From the NCBI GenBank assembly GCA_902600635.1, contig CACKKE010000004.1, forward strand, positions 1 through 44,652: DNA of 44,652 bases, written 5' to 3'. Numbering within the stretch: position 1 is the stretch's first letter; each line of letters starts with the position of its first letter. The notes beneath the pieces are model-generated. The model was not told where the DNA came from and did not search any database. It worked only from the letters and a program-made list of their open reading frames with translations. Origin of the DNA: an uncultured Pelagibacteraceae bacterium (GTDB lineage: Bacteria; Pseudomonadota; Alphaproteobacteria; Pelagibacterales; Pelagibacteraceae). Positions 1 to 9,750 of the stretch are shown in pieces. The translations under genes and the position numbers were made by a program.

Positions 1-2
1 GT

Positions 3-212
3 GATTTAACTTACTCGATGTATCTTTTGCATGTGCCAACTCAAATATCATTAATATTGATATTTCAAATGATAAATATTGAAATGAACATTTTTTTAAA
101 AACCTATTTTTTTATATTTTACATATTCTTTATAATCCTGATTTCATATCTATCATTTCATATAATTGAAAAAAACCTTAACAAAAAAATAAGAAATTAT
201 TTTAATAATTGA
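3..212 (+). CDS. acyltransferase family 3 (OafA/YrhL-like), C-terminal fragment truncated by window edge
   Basis: Frame is open from base 3 (DLTYSMYLLHVPTQISL...); two hydrophobic helices and a '..YLSFHIIEKNLNKKIR' tail resembling acyltransferase-3 C-termini. Confidence 0.55.
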   Translation, partial: DLTYSMYLLHVPTQISLILIFQMINIEMNIFLKTYFFIFYIFFIILISYLSFHIIEKNLNKKIRNYFNN

Positions 213-254
213 ATTATTGTTAAATGAAAAAAAAATTACAATTGTAAATTTTTT

Positions 255-1448
255 TTATTCTTTAACACTACCTGCGGTTAAACCACTGACTAGGTATTTT
301 TCAAAATATATAAAAATAAAAAGAACAGGCAAAGTAACTATAACAGAACCGGCCATCAAATATTGGCGAGGTGTTTCCGCATCTCCACTTAAATATTGAA
401 TAGCTCTTGATAGGGTAAATGATTTAGGACTGTCTAAAAACATCAATGAAAAAAGGAATTCATTCCAAGCTATCATAAAAACATAAAGTCCGACGGATGC
501 AATTGCTGGCAAACTTAAAGGAATAATAATCTTTAAGATTATACCAAACCAATTCTGACCATCCATAATGCCTGCATCTTCAATTTCTTTTGGAATACTT
601 TTGAAATACCCTTGCAACATATAGATGGCAACTGGCAAGGTTGTGGCTGTATAAACAATCAATAAACCAAAGATTGAGTTTCTTAATCCCAGTTGACTAA
701 ACACAGTGTACAAAGGGATCACTAACACTATAGCTGGAAACATATAAATAATTAAAATTGAAGTTGATAAAAAGTTTTTGCCAAAAAAATTTAATCTAGC
801 AACAGCATAAGCTGCAGGGATTGCAAATAATAATGTGACAACAACAGTCCCAATAGAAACTGCTGAGCTTATTAAGATATATCTACCAAAATTGTAAGTT
901 TCAAAGATAACAAAATAAGATTTGAACAACTCAGTTAAGCTTTTTGTAAAATCTAGACTAAAATCTAAAGGATTAACTAATAAAGCTATTTGAGTTTTAA
1001 AACTTGTGACCAACATAATGTAAAATGGAAATAAAATTACGAATGCAAAGAAAACAATGCCAAATAAAGTAATAAAATCAAAAATAATTTTTTCTGATAT
1101 AAAATCTTCCTGTAAAGATTGCATACTATATTTTTTGAGTTTGTTCGTAAAAAATAAAGTAATTAAGAAAACTCCAAGGATATACCAATATGGAGATGCC
1201 TCATTTAAGTAAAAATATAAAATTGAAAATATAAATGATGATGAAAACATCTTTATTAAGTGATTAATTTTATTACCGATTAAGACAAATGCTAAAGATA
1301 ATAAGATACCAATTAAGAAAACAGACGTGACATTTAAATTAGTAAAGCTTAAACCTTGCAGTGTAGCCATAATCTTCCAAATTGATAAAATGCATGTCAG
1401 AAAAAAAGATGAAATGATCAAAAATATTGCAAGAGACTTAAACTTCAT
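255..1448 (-). CDS. ABC sugar transporter permease, AglG/MalG-type, with extra N-terminal membrane region
   Basis: EAA-like motif 'EIEDAGIMDGQNWFGIILKIIIPLSLPAI'. ATG at 1448 is preceded by AGAGGG, so it is preferred over the longer ORF start at 1463. Confidence 0.85.
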   Translation of the reverse strand: MKFKSLAIFLIISSFFLTCILSIWKIMATLQGLSFTNLNVTSVFLIGILLSLAFVLIGNKINHLIKMFSSSFIFSILYFYLNEASPYWYILGVFLITLFFTNKLKKYSMQSLQEDFISEKIIFDFITLFGIVFFAFVILFPFYIMLVTSFKTQIALLVNPLDFSLDFTKSLTELFKSYFVIFETYNFGRYILISSAVSIGTVVVTLLFAIPAAYAVARLNFFGKNFLSTSILIIYMFPAIVLVIPLYTVFSQLGLRNSIFGLLIVYTATTLPVAIYMLQGYFKSIPKEIEDAGIMDGQNWFGIILKIIIPLSLPAIASVGLYVFMIAWNEFLFSLMFLDSPKSFTLSRAIQYLSGDAETPRQYLMAGSVIVTLPVLFIFIYFEKYLVSGLTAGSVKE

Positions 1449-2697
1449 TAGCCCTCTTTCCAATTAATCTAAAATAAATAACCATGAAACTAAGAAGTAA
1501 CATTACAATTACTATTGAAACAGCAGAGCCCATTCCAATATCTGAAACTGCAAATCCTTGTTGATAAACATTGATAGGTAAAGTTCTTGTGCCTGATGCC
1601 CCACCGGTTAATAAAAAGATATCTTCAAATTTATTAAAGTTCCAAATAAACCTAATCATAAATAAAATCGAAATGATGGCTGTAATTTGTGGCAATGTAA
1701 TATGGATAAATTTTTGGATTGGACTTGCCCCATCCACCTCCGCTGCTTCATACAAACTTTTTGGTATTGCTTGTAATCTTGCTAAAATAAAAAGGAAAGC
1801 AAGTGGAAAATAGCGCCAAATTTCAAAAAATATAACAGTTGTTAAAGCTAGCCTTAATTTAAATTCAAATCCTAAAATACTCATGGTTATGTATTTTTGT
1901 CCTAATAAATTTATTGGCTGTTCTATGATATTAAAATTAACTAATAATGCATTTAAAGTTCCACTATTAGGATCCAACAACAACGTCCAAGTATAAGCTA
2001 AAGCAACAACAGGACCTACATAAGGGAAAAGTAAAATACCTCGCATATATGTTCGACCTTGAATATTTTGATTGACCAATTGTGCTGCTAAAATTCCAAA
2101 GATAATTGCACCTACTGTGCCAAAAAAAGTGAAGTAAAATGTCGTTAAAAGTAATTCAACAAAATTATTTTCATAAAATACTTTTTTAAAATTTTCTAAA
2201 GTGAAATTTGTAGTTAATAGTGGATTATCTGCTTTTCCACTCAAAATTGGTTTTTTGGATTTGATTATCTTTTTGTCAATTATTTCACCATTGTTATTCT
2301 GTATAGTTATCTCAAAATTTTCTCTAAATTTTGCCTGCCAATTTCCAAAATTGCAAACAACTTTTTTAGATTGAAAATTGCATCTTGGATCTAAATTGAT
2401 CGGTGAAACATTTGTTGGAAATTTATCTTGAAATTGAACATTTCTTATTTCTTGAATTAAAGAACTATTTCGTAATTTATAAATAATTTTTAATTCTGAT
2501 TGATTTTCTGAAATTGATTTAACAATTTTCTTTACTCTTGGTTCAGGAATTCTAATATCTTTTAATTCAATGTCCTTAAAACTGATCCAAACATTTGCAA
2601 ATATAGGAAATAATACGATTGCAAAAACTAATAGAACTGCAGGTAAAACTAAAGTGTAAGCAGTTCTTTTTTCTAATTTAGATAATGAATCACTCAT
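1438..2697 (-). CDS. ABC sugar transporter permease, AglF/MalF-type, with a periplasmic insertion
   Basis: EAA-like motif 'LYEAAEVDGASPIQKFIHITLPQI'; MalF-type TM pattern; overlaps the downstream permease start. Confidence 0.85.
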   Translation of the reverse strand: MSDSLSKLEKRTAYTLVLPAVLLVFAIVLFPIFANVWISFKDIELKDIRIPEPRVKKIVKSISENQSELKIIYKLRNSSLIQEIRNVQFQDKFPTNVSPINLDPRCNFQSKKVVCNFGNWQAKFRENFEITIQNNNGEIIDKKIIKSKKPILSGKADNPLLTTNFTLENFKKVFYENNFVELLLTTFYFTFFGTVGAIIFGILAAQLVNQNIQGRTYMRGILLFPYVGPVVALAYTWTLLLDPNSGTLNALLVNFNIIEQPINLLGQKYITMSILGFEFKLRLALTTVIFFEIWRYFPLAFLFILARLQAIPKSLYEAAEVDGASPIQKFIHITLPQITAIISILFMIRFIWNFNKFEDIFLLTGGASGTRTLPINVYQQGFAVSDIGMGSAVSIVIVMLLLSFMVIYFRLIGKRANEV

Positions 2698-2705
2698 ACA
2701 TAAAA

Positions 2706-2730
2706 AGCGGATAATAAAATATTATCCGCT
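2706..2730 (-). terminator. intercistronic intrinsic terminator/attenuator between SBP and permease genes
   Basis: Perfect 11-bp stem AGCGGATAATA / TATTATCCGCT with 3-nt loop; followed on the minus strand by TTTT and then the permease start codon. Confidence 0.75.
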
Positions 2731-2747
2731 GTTTATAAATTTATTAT

Positions 2748-4076
2748 TTAAAACTTGGCCAATTCAGCGTTTATCTTAGCTACCGCTTCATCAACTGAGA
2801 TTTGATCATCAATATATTCTCTAGTGATTCTGTTTAAGAATTGTGAATTAATGATCTTTGATGCTCGAGATAGTTCACCCTCTTTAACACCCCATCTGTT
2901 TGCAGTATCTAAACCTGCAACGATGTTATCAATAACATCTGCGGAATAAAGATCTGTTAAAGGAGCTTTTCTATCAACACCTACTGGTAATTTACTCCAT
3001 GCTTTAGTGTAAGCACTAGGATCGCTCTTATTTCCTCTTCTTACTGGAAATTTTCCTTCTGGAGCAATTCCTAATGTAGCCGTATAACCTTCACTCATAG
3101 AGTACTCTATGAATTTTTTAGCTTCATCAGTATCTGCATCCGCAGTAATACCAAAGTATCTTACATCAGCCCAAGCAGCGCCTTTTCTATTATTCGGTCC
3201 ACTAAAATTTGTGATGAAACCAGTTTTAGAGGCTAATTCTGGAGATGTTGGGTCACTATTAATTGTTGGCGGAGCAGAGTCTCTTAAACCTGCTAACTCG
3301 TCCATAATAAATGGTGACCAAATTATCATTGGTGTTTTTCCAGCAAAATACAAAGCTCTAGATTGTTTCCAGAATAATTCTCCTGGAGGACTTGCTTTAG
3401 CAATTACTTTATAAAATTCTAAAGAATTCTTTAAAGCTTTACCTTGCTTTTTAGTTCCACCTTTTTTTACAAAATTCACTCCATTAGCTAAAAGTACATG
3501 TTCAAGTACTTGACTCATAAAGTTTTCATCTGTTTTAGTTGCAGCAACAAAACCAAACATATCATTACTTGATAACGCATTCACTGCTTTAACTATGTTT
3601 GCATATGAAGTTGGAGGCTCTAAACCAGCTGCAGCAAAAAGATCTTTTCTATAAACAACCATTTGAGTCCAACCATCAACAGGAACAGCTGCAATCTTTG
3701 TACCCTTCTTAGCCATATTTAATGCACCTGGTGCAAATGTTTTTTTGCCTAAAGACTTAACTACAGCGTTATTTGCATCAACATCTAATATGCCTGCCTC
3801 AGCCCATGGTAAAACATATTGCAGAGTATGATAAATCACATCTGGAAGATCTCCTGCTGCTGCTGCTGCAGTAGCTCTTGTTCCAAGATCTTTTTCTTCA
3901 ATTGGTATAACTTCAACTTTGATGCCTGTTTTAGCTTCAAAAGCTTTAGCCATCTCCTCTTGCTTTGCCATTCTTGCAGGCTGTACCTCTGTAGTCCAAA
4001 ATTTAATATCTGCAAAACTAGTATTTGAAATTAAAAATACTAGAACAGATATTTTTATTATTATTTTTTTAAACAT
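2748..4076 (-). CDS. ABC sugar transporter periplasmic substrate-binding protein (AglE-like)
   Basis: Signal peptide 'MFKKIIIKISVLVFLISNTSFA'; extracellular solute-binding family 1 pattern; adjacent permeases; AAAGAGGGGAAT before ATG. Confidence 0.88.
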   Translation of the reverse strand: MFKKIIIKISVLVFLISNTSFADIKFWTTEVQPARMAKQEEMAKAFEAKTGIKVEVIPIEEKDLGTRATAAAAAGDLPDVIYHTLQYVLPWAEAGILDVDANNAVVKSLGKKTFAPGALNMAKKGTKIAAVPVDGWTQMVVYRKDLFAAAGLEPPTSYANIVKAVNALSSNDMFGFVAATKTDENFMSQVLEHVLLANGVNFVKKGGTKKQGKALKNSLEFYKVIAKASPPGELFWKQSRALYFAGKTPMIIWSPFIMDELAGLRDSAPPTINSDPTSPELASKTGFITNFSGPNNRKGAAWADVRYFGITADADTDEAKKFIEYSMSEGYTATLGIAPEGKFPVRRGNKSDPSAYTKAWSKLPVGVDRKAPLTDLYSADVIDNIVAGLDTANRWGVKEGELSRASKIINSQFLNRITREYIDDQISVDEAVAKINAELAKF

Positions 4077-4132
4077 ATTCCCCTCTTTCTTTTCTATAAC
4101 TCAAAATATCTCTCTATATCTCAATTAATTAT

Positions 4133-4148
4133 TGCTATAAATTTAGCA
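4133..4148. promoter_or_regulatory. candidate palindromic operator in the divergent SBP/ATPase intergenic region
   Basis: TGCTATAAATTTAGCA, inverted repeat TGCTA-N6-TAGCA, within the 122-bp divergent spacer. Confidence 0.3.
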
Positions 4149-4198
4149 GTGTAATAAATTTTTCTCAACAATTAATGAGTAGTTAAAATCCTCTTAAA

Positions 4199-5257
4199 TT
4201 GCAAATGTCGAAAATTGTTATTAAAAATCTCGAAAAATCTTTTGGTGATAATAAAGTTATTAACAAATTCAACATAGATATAAAGGATGGAGAATTTATA
4301 GTTTTAGTAGGCCCTTCAGGTTGTGGAAAATCAACTTTATTAAGAATGTTTTCAGGATTAGAAAGTATCGATCAAGGAGAAATATTTTTAGATACAAAAT
4401 TAATCAATAATTTAATTCCTTCTAAGCGTGAAATTGCAATGGTCTTTCAATCTTATGCTTTATATCCACACATGAATGTTTTTGAAAATATGTCATTTGG
4501 TTTAAAAATGGAAAAAATTCCAAAAAACGAAATTAAAGAAAAAGTTTATAATGCAGCTGCTACGCTTCAAATTGAGGATTTGCTAGATAGAAAACCTAAA
4601 CAACTTTCAGGTGGACAAAGACAAAGAGTTGCAATTGGTAGAGCAATTACAAGAAATCCAAAAGTATTCTTGTTTGATGAACCATTATCTAATTTAGATG
4701 CAGCTTTAAGATCTGAAATGAGAGTTGAAATTTCTAAATTACACAAAAAATTAAAATCAAATATAATTTATGTAACACACGATCAAATAGAGGCGATGAC
4801 ACTAGCTGATAGGATTGTGGTTCTAAATAAAGGAATTATTGAACAATTTGGAACACCGAACGAAATTTATAATGATCCCAATAACATTTTTGTTGCAGAA
4901 TTCATTGGTTCCCCAAAAATGAATATTATTAAAATAAATAAAGAACAGATTGTTAATTTGAACACAATAAATTTGTTCAAAAATAAAATTACTTTTGAAA
5001 ATTTTAATTTTAAAGATGAGATTTATCTTGGTATCAGGCCTGAAGATATAAGTCTTAAAGATAATCATGAAGTTCAATTAGAAGTAAAAATAGAACATAT
5101 AGAGAATTTAGGATTTGAAAAAATTATTCATACCAAACTATCTGACGCTAATTTCATAATTAAATCTTCAGAAAATGTGAAAAAAGAATCACTGAAAATT
5201 TCTTTTTCCAAAAATAAAGTGTTATTTTTTGACAAATCTAAAAATAGGATGAGATAG
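4199..5257 (+). CDS. ABC transporter ATP-binding protein (UgpC/MsmX/AglK family)
   Basis: Walker A 'GPSGCGKST', signature '[15 protein letters not shown]', Walker B '[12 protein letters not shown]', '[20 protein letters not shown]', C-terminal TOBE-like region with 'LGIRPEDI'. ATG at 4205 is an alternative start. Confidence 0.93.
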   Translation: MQMSKIVIKNLEKSFGDNKVINKFNIDIKDGEFIVLVGPSGCGKSTLLRMFSGLESIDQGEIFLDTKLINNLIPSKREIAMVFQSYALYPHMNVFENMSFGLKMEKIPKNEIKEKVYNAAATLQIEDLLDRKPKQLSGGQRQRVAIGRAITRNPKVFLFDEPLSNLDAALRSEMRVEISKLHKKLKSNIIYVTHDQIEAMTLADRIVVLNKGIIEQFGTPNEIYNDPNNIFVAEFIGSPKMNIIKINKEQIVNLNTINLFKNKITFENFNFKDEIYLGIRPEDISLKDNHEVQLEVKIEHIENLGFEKIIHTKLSDANFIIKSSENVKKESLKISFSKNKVLFFDKSKNRMR

Positions 5258-5262
5258 ATCCA

Positions 5263-6063
5263 TTGAAAAAAAAATTTACAATTGTAATTTTTACTGATTT
5301 AGATGGATCTCTTTTACACAGAGATACTTTTAAATTCGATACCATAAAAGATTATATAAAAAGTCTTGTAAATAAAGGTATAATTATTATTCCAAATTCT
5401 AGCAAAACAGAAAAAGAAATTGAAAAATTCAATGAAGAGCTTGGGGTAAATCTTCCTTTTATATCAGAAAATGGATCATCTATTCATGGATTAAATTTAA
5501 TTACTTCTAATTTTCCAGATAAACTTGTTCTTAGTAGAGAAAAAGAAGAACTAATTAAGATTTTTGAAAATAAAGTTCCTGAAAAATTAAAAGAAAAATG
5601 TTTTCAAATTTCAAAAATGAGTAAAAAAGAACAACAAAATATATTAGGGCAAAAAGATGAAAAGCTCAAAGATGCTTTGAATAGAAAATATACTTTACCT
5701 TTTTTATTTAAAGGAGACAAAAATGAAAAAAATAAATTATTTAAAGTTTTAAATTCTAATTCATTAACACTTCAAGAAGGTGGGCGAGTTTTAAATCTTT
5801 GTGATAATATCAACAAAGTTAAATCTATGAATAGAGTTATAAAAATTTTAAAAAAAACTGAAGATAAAATTAAGACAATTGCAGTTGGCGACAATTACAA
5901 TGATTTAGATATGTTAAAAAGTTGTGACATTCCTTGTTTAGTATTCAATGATCAATTTATTCAGGAACAAATTAACATTGATAATCTTATATTTTCAAAC
6001 CAGCCATCACCTGAGGGCTGGGCTGATGTGATCAAAACGGCACTAGCTAAATTAGGGTATTAA
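5263..6063 (+). CDS. HAD-superfamily mannosyl-/glucosyl-3-phosphoglycerate phosphatase (MPGP-like)
   Basis: 'IFTDLDGSLLHRD' motif I; 'PNSSKTEKEI', 'ENGSSIHG', 'VGDNYNDLDML' motif IV; TTG start; directly upstream of a GpgS-like synthase. Confidence 0.85.
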   Translation: MKKKFTIVIFTDLDGSLLHRDTFKFDTIKDYIKSLVNKGIIIIPNSSKTEKEIEKFNEELGVNLPFISENGSSIHGLNLITSNFPDKLVLSREKEELIKIFENKVPEKLKEKCFQISKMSKKEQQNILGQKDEKLKDALNRKYTLPFLFKGDKNEKNKLFKVLNSNSLTLQEGGRVLNLCDNINKVKSMNRVIKILKKTEDKIKTIAVGDNYNDLDMLKSCDIPCLVFNDQFIQEQINIDNLIFSNQPSPEGWADVIKTALAKLGY

Positions 6064-6078
6064 GCTTAAGAATTCGCC

Positions 6079-7299
6079 ATGGGTGACTTTTCACAAAATG
6101 GAATAATCTCTACTCTGCATGACTTTGGGACTAAGTCCACATCAGTCATAGAAAATGAATTATCAAAATTTTCCGAACAAAGAAAAATGGAATTAATTTT
6201 ACCATGTCTTTATTCTGAGTTAGAAGGCGAAGCTTTACCAAAAATTGTTGATGAAATAAGTAAAACTAAATATTTAGATCATATAATTATTGGGTTAGAT
6301 AAAGCAAATGAAACTCAAGCAAAAAAAGCTTGGAAATTTTTTAAAAAATTAAAAACCCCCTTTTCTATCCTTTGGAATGATGGTCCAGCATTAAAAAAAC
6401 TTGATCAAGAATTGAAAAAAAATAATCTTGCTCCTAGTGAGTTAGGTAAAGGACGAAATGTTTGGTATTGCATTGGTATGTGTATTGCAAGAGACAGTGC
6501 TCGTTCAGTTGCGTTGCATGATTGTGATATCAAAACTTACGATAGAAGAATGCTTGCAAAACTTTTTTATCCAGTTGTAAATCCTCTTTTTAACTTTGAG
6601 TTTTGTAAAGGGTATTATCCAAGGGTGGCCAATTATAAAATGAATGGCAGAGTTGCAAGATTACTTGTTTTTCCGTTACTAACAGCTTTAGAGAAAACGA
6701 TTGGTAAAAGTGATTATTTAAACTTCATGAAATCATTTAAATACCCTTTAGCTGGAGAGTTTTCATTTAGACGAAACGTTTTACCAGAGTTAAGAATTTC
6801 GTCTGATTGGGGAATTGAAGTAGGAATTCTATCTGAAATGCAAAGAAGCTTCTCGCCACAAAATATTTGCCAAGTTGATTTAGCTGATACCTACGATCAT
6901 AAACATCAAGTTTTATCTTTAGATGATGAAACTAAAGGGCTATCTAGAATGTCGATTGATATTATAAAAACATTCATTAAAAAATTAGCTACTCAAGGAA
7001 ATACCTTTAGTAGAGAAAAATTTAGATCATTGAAAGCGACATATTATAGATCTGCTCTTGATCTAATTGATATTTACAGAAGTGATGCAGCAATGAATGG
7101 TCTAGAGTTAGACTCGCATACAGAAGAAAAAGCTGTTGAGTTATTTGCAGTAAATATAATGAAAGCTGGAGAAGCATTTATCCAAAATCCCATGGATACT
7201 CCTTTTATACCAACGTGGAGCAGAGTAAAAAGTGCCATACCGGATTTTCTTGGAAGACTTGAAAAAGTAGTTAATGATGATAATAAAAAACATTCTTAA
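6079..7299 (+). CDS. gpgS: glucosyl-3-phosphoglycerate synthase-like glycosyltransferase (GpgS-type)
   Basis: 'MGDFSQNGIISTLHDFG', 'LILPCLYSELEGEALPKIVDEI', 'VALHDCD', 'SDWGIEVGILSEM' resemble non-mycobacterial GpgS proteins. Confidence 0.85.
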   Translation: MGDFSQNGIISTLHDFGTKSTSVIENELSKFSEQRKMELILPCLYSELEGEALPKIVDEISKTKYLDHIIIGLDKANETQAKKAWKFFKKLKTPFSILWNDGPALKKLDQELKKNNLAPSELGKGRNVWYCIGMCIARDSARSVALHDCDIKTYDRRMLAKLFYPVVNPLFNFEFCKGYYPRVANYKMNGRVARLLVFPLLTALEKTIGKSDYLNFMKSFKYPLAGEFSFRRNVLPELRISSDWGIEVGILSEMQRSFSPQNICQVDLADTYDHKHQVLSLDDETKGLSRMSIDIIKTFIKKLATQGNTFSREKFRSLKATYYRSALDLIDIYRSDAAMNGLELDSHTEEKAVELFAVNIMKAGEAFIQNPMDTPFIPTWSRVKSAIPDFLGRLEKVVNDDNKKHS

Positions 7300-9023
7300 T
7301 GCTATTTCAGAAAAACCAAAAAAAGATTAGTTCTATACTAAGGAATATTTATAAACCTTCGTTAAATGAAAAAGATATTGATCATTTAAAAGATCAAATA
7401 ATACAAATAATCAAAAAATTTAATCAAAATAATTCAAAAAAAGAACTTGCGATCTCGGAAAAAACTTCATTAGTAATTTGTTATGGAGATAACATCAATT
7501 CAAATCAAAAAAGTTCAATTCAAGTTTTTCAAAATTTTTTTAAAAAAAATTTAAAAAAATACTTTAATGCTATTCATTTTTTACCTTTTTATCCATCAAG
7601 TAGTGATAGTGGTTTTGCTGTAAAAGATCATTACAAAATTGAAAAAAGGATAGGTAATTGGTCTGACATAAAAAAGATTTCAAAAGCTAATCACGTGATG
7701 GCCGATATAGTAATTAATCACTCATCAGCAAGAGGTTTATGGTTTAAAAATTTTCTTAAAAAAAAAAGACCTGGTAAGGATTATTTTTTAACTGTTAATT
7801 CTAAATTTAATACATCTAAAGTGGTAAGACCAAGAGATCACAAATTACTAAAAAAAATAGATATATTTAATAAATCTGATTATATATGGCGAACTTTTAG
7901 TGCTGATCAAATAGACTTGGATTTTAAAAACCCATCTGTGCTACTTAGATTTATTAAGATCATGGTTCACCTCGTTAATAATGGTGTCACAATTTTTAGA
8001 TTAGATGCAATTGCTTATCTTTGGAAAAAAAATGGTACCAACTGTATAAATTTAAAACAAACTCATGAAATAGTTAAACTATTGAGACTTATAACTGGTC
8101 TCTTAAACGTACAAACTATAATCATTACAGAGACAAATTTACCAGAAAAAGAAAATTTAAGTTATTTTGGTAAAAACGATGAAGCTAACTGGATTTATAA
8201 TTTTTCTCTTCCGCCTTTATTAATCCATGCCTTTTTGTTTGAAAATAGTTCATATCTTAACAAGTGGAGTAAAAACCTTCCAAATACTAAATTTCAGAAT
8301 AGTTATTTGAATTTCATTGCATCACATGACGGTATTGGCATGAGACCTACTGAGGGAATATTAAACGAAAGGTCATTAAATAATTTTCTTAAAAGATTAA
8401 AAAAAAATGGATCAAAATTTTCGTATAGAAAAGTTCAAAATAAATCTAGAAAAGTTTATGAAGCTAATATCACTGTTTTTGATGCATTAAAAAAATCAGA
8501 TACTGATCCTAATGGGAAATTTTTTTTAGAACGATATATTGCAGCTCATGCAGTAATGATTTCTTTTGAGGGTATTCCAGCTATTTATTTCAATTCTTTA
8601 TTCGGAAAATCTAACGATGAAGCAAAGTATGTGATAACTGGTAATAATAGAGATGTTAATAGATATAAATGGAGTTATGAAAATATTACAAAAAAATTAA
8701 AAGATAAAAACTCTAAACAAAGTATTTTTTATCAAAATCTTGGAAAATTATTAGAAATTAAAAGAAAACAAAAAGCATTTCATCCTAATGCTAAAAGATT
8801 AAATATAGATCTAGGGTCCAAAATTTTTTGTTATAAAAGAATTAGTTTAGATAAAAAACAAACTATAATCTGTATCACAAATCTTTCCACTAAATTACAA
8901 TATATTAGAATTAATAAAAATTTAATCAAATATAGAGATTTACTTGGTAGAAAAATATTTTTTACAATTGATAAAAAAATTAAATTAGATCCTTTTCAAA
9001 CAATCTGGTTATCTAATCAATAA
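7299..9023 (+). CDS. GH13 subfamily 18-type phosphorylase (sucrose / glucosylglycerate phosphorylase family)
   Basis: GH13 motifs 'FRLDAIAYLWK' (nucleophile), 'ITETNLPE' (acid/base), 'FIASHDGIGMRPTEG'; overlaps the upstream GpgS stop. Confidence 0.85.
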   Translation: MLFQKNQKKISSILRNIYKPSLNEKDIDHLKDQIIQIIKKFNQNNSKKELAISEKTSLVICYGDNINSNQKSSIQVFQNFFKKNLKKYFNAIHFLPFYPSSSDSGFAVKDHYKIEKRIGNWSDIKKISKANHVMADIVINHSSARGLWFKNFLKKKRPGKDYFLTVNSKFNTSKVVRPRDHKLLKKIDIFNKSDYIWRTFSADQIDLDFKNPSVLLRFIKIMVHLVNNGVTIFRLDAIAYLWKKNGTNCINLKQTHEIVKLLRLITGLLNVQTIIITETNLPEKENLSYFGKNDEANWIYNFSLPPLLIHAFLFENSSYLNKWSKNLPNTKFQNSYLNFIASHDGIGMRPTEGILNERSLNNFLKRLKKNGSKFSYRKVQNKSRKVYEANITVFDALKKSDTDPNGKFFLERYIAAHAVMISFEGIPAIYFNSLFGKSNDEAKYVITGNNRDVNRYKWSYENITKKLKDKNSKQSIFYQNLGKLLEIKRKQKAFHPNAKRLNIDLGSKIFCYKRISLDKKQTIICITNLSTKLQYIRINKNLIKYRDLLGRKIFFTIDKKIKLDPFQTIWLSNQ

Positions 9024-9024
9024 A

Positions 9025-9750
9025 TTATTTTTCCCAATCAAATCTTGGAAAAGAATTAAAAATTTTAAAAATACCATCTGACCATTGATTGCATACTTTT
9101 GAATATTCATCATCAGTAATATTTAAGCATTTTTGGGAAAGAATTTTATATCCATCTTTTTTATAAACCACAAAGTCAATTGGTGGCCCAACAGTTAAGT
9201 CACTTTTTAAAGTTGAATCGATTGAAATTAAGGCACATCTAGAGGCATCGCCAATTGAAACATCAGGTTTAATTACTCTATCTAAAATTGGCTTACCATA
9301 TTTAACCTCACCAATTACTAAATACGGTTTGCTATCTGCTGGTTTGATATAATTACCCTGTGGATAAACTAAATAAAGTTCCATAGGTTGATCTTTAATT
9401 TGTCCACCGACTATAAAAGTTGATCCTAATAAAACTGTATCGGTATTAATTCCTTTTGGCATTGAATGCTCAACATTTAAGGAACCAACATAGGAAGCAA
9501 TTTGATCAAAATCTTTACAAGTATTCAAATTTATAATTCCTGACGCATCTTTTAAATCTTTTTCAATAGACTTATATACGGCTTGTGAAGTACCTAAATT
9601 TCCAGAAGTAACGATAATTATTGTTCTATCACCAACATCATAAGTAAACATTTTAGAGTAAATGTTTACGTTATCTAAGCCAGCGTTCGTTCTTGAGTCT
9701 GAAGCAAAAACTAAACCATCGTTTGCTTTTATACCGATACAATAAGTCAT
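9025..9750 (-). CDS. Anbu-type proteasome-like peptidase
   Basis: 'MTYCIGIKANDGLVFASDSRTNAGLDNVNIYSKMF' is proteasome beta/HslV-like. Start assigned to the internal ATG at 9750 rather than the ORF start at 9825. Confidence 0.85.
   Translation of the reverse strand: MTYCIGIKANDGLVFASDSRTNAGLDNVNIYSKMFTYDVGDRTIIIVTSGNLGTSQAVYKSIEKDLKDASGIINLNTCKDFDQIASYVGSLNVEHSMPKGINTDTVLLGSTFIVGGQIKDQPMELYLVYPQGNYIKPADSKPYLVIGEVKYGKPILDRVIKPDVSIGDASRCALISIDSTLKSDLTVGPPIDFVVYKKDGYKILSQKCLNITDDEYSKVCNQWSDGIFKIFNSFPRFDWEK

Noticed and set aside
3109-3414. ORF of 101 aa on the plus strand opposite the SBP gene
   Set aside because: Antisense to a clearly coding substrate-binding protein; translation shows no family features.
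4823-5077. 84-aa minus-strand ORF inside the ABC ATPase gene
   Set aside because: Shadow ORF; no motif or RBS support.
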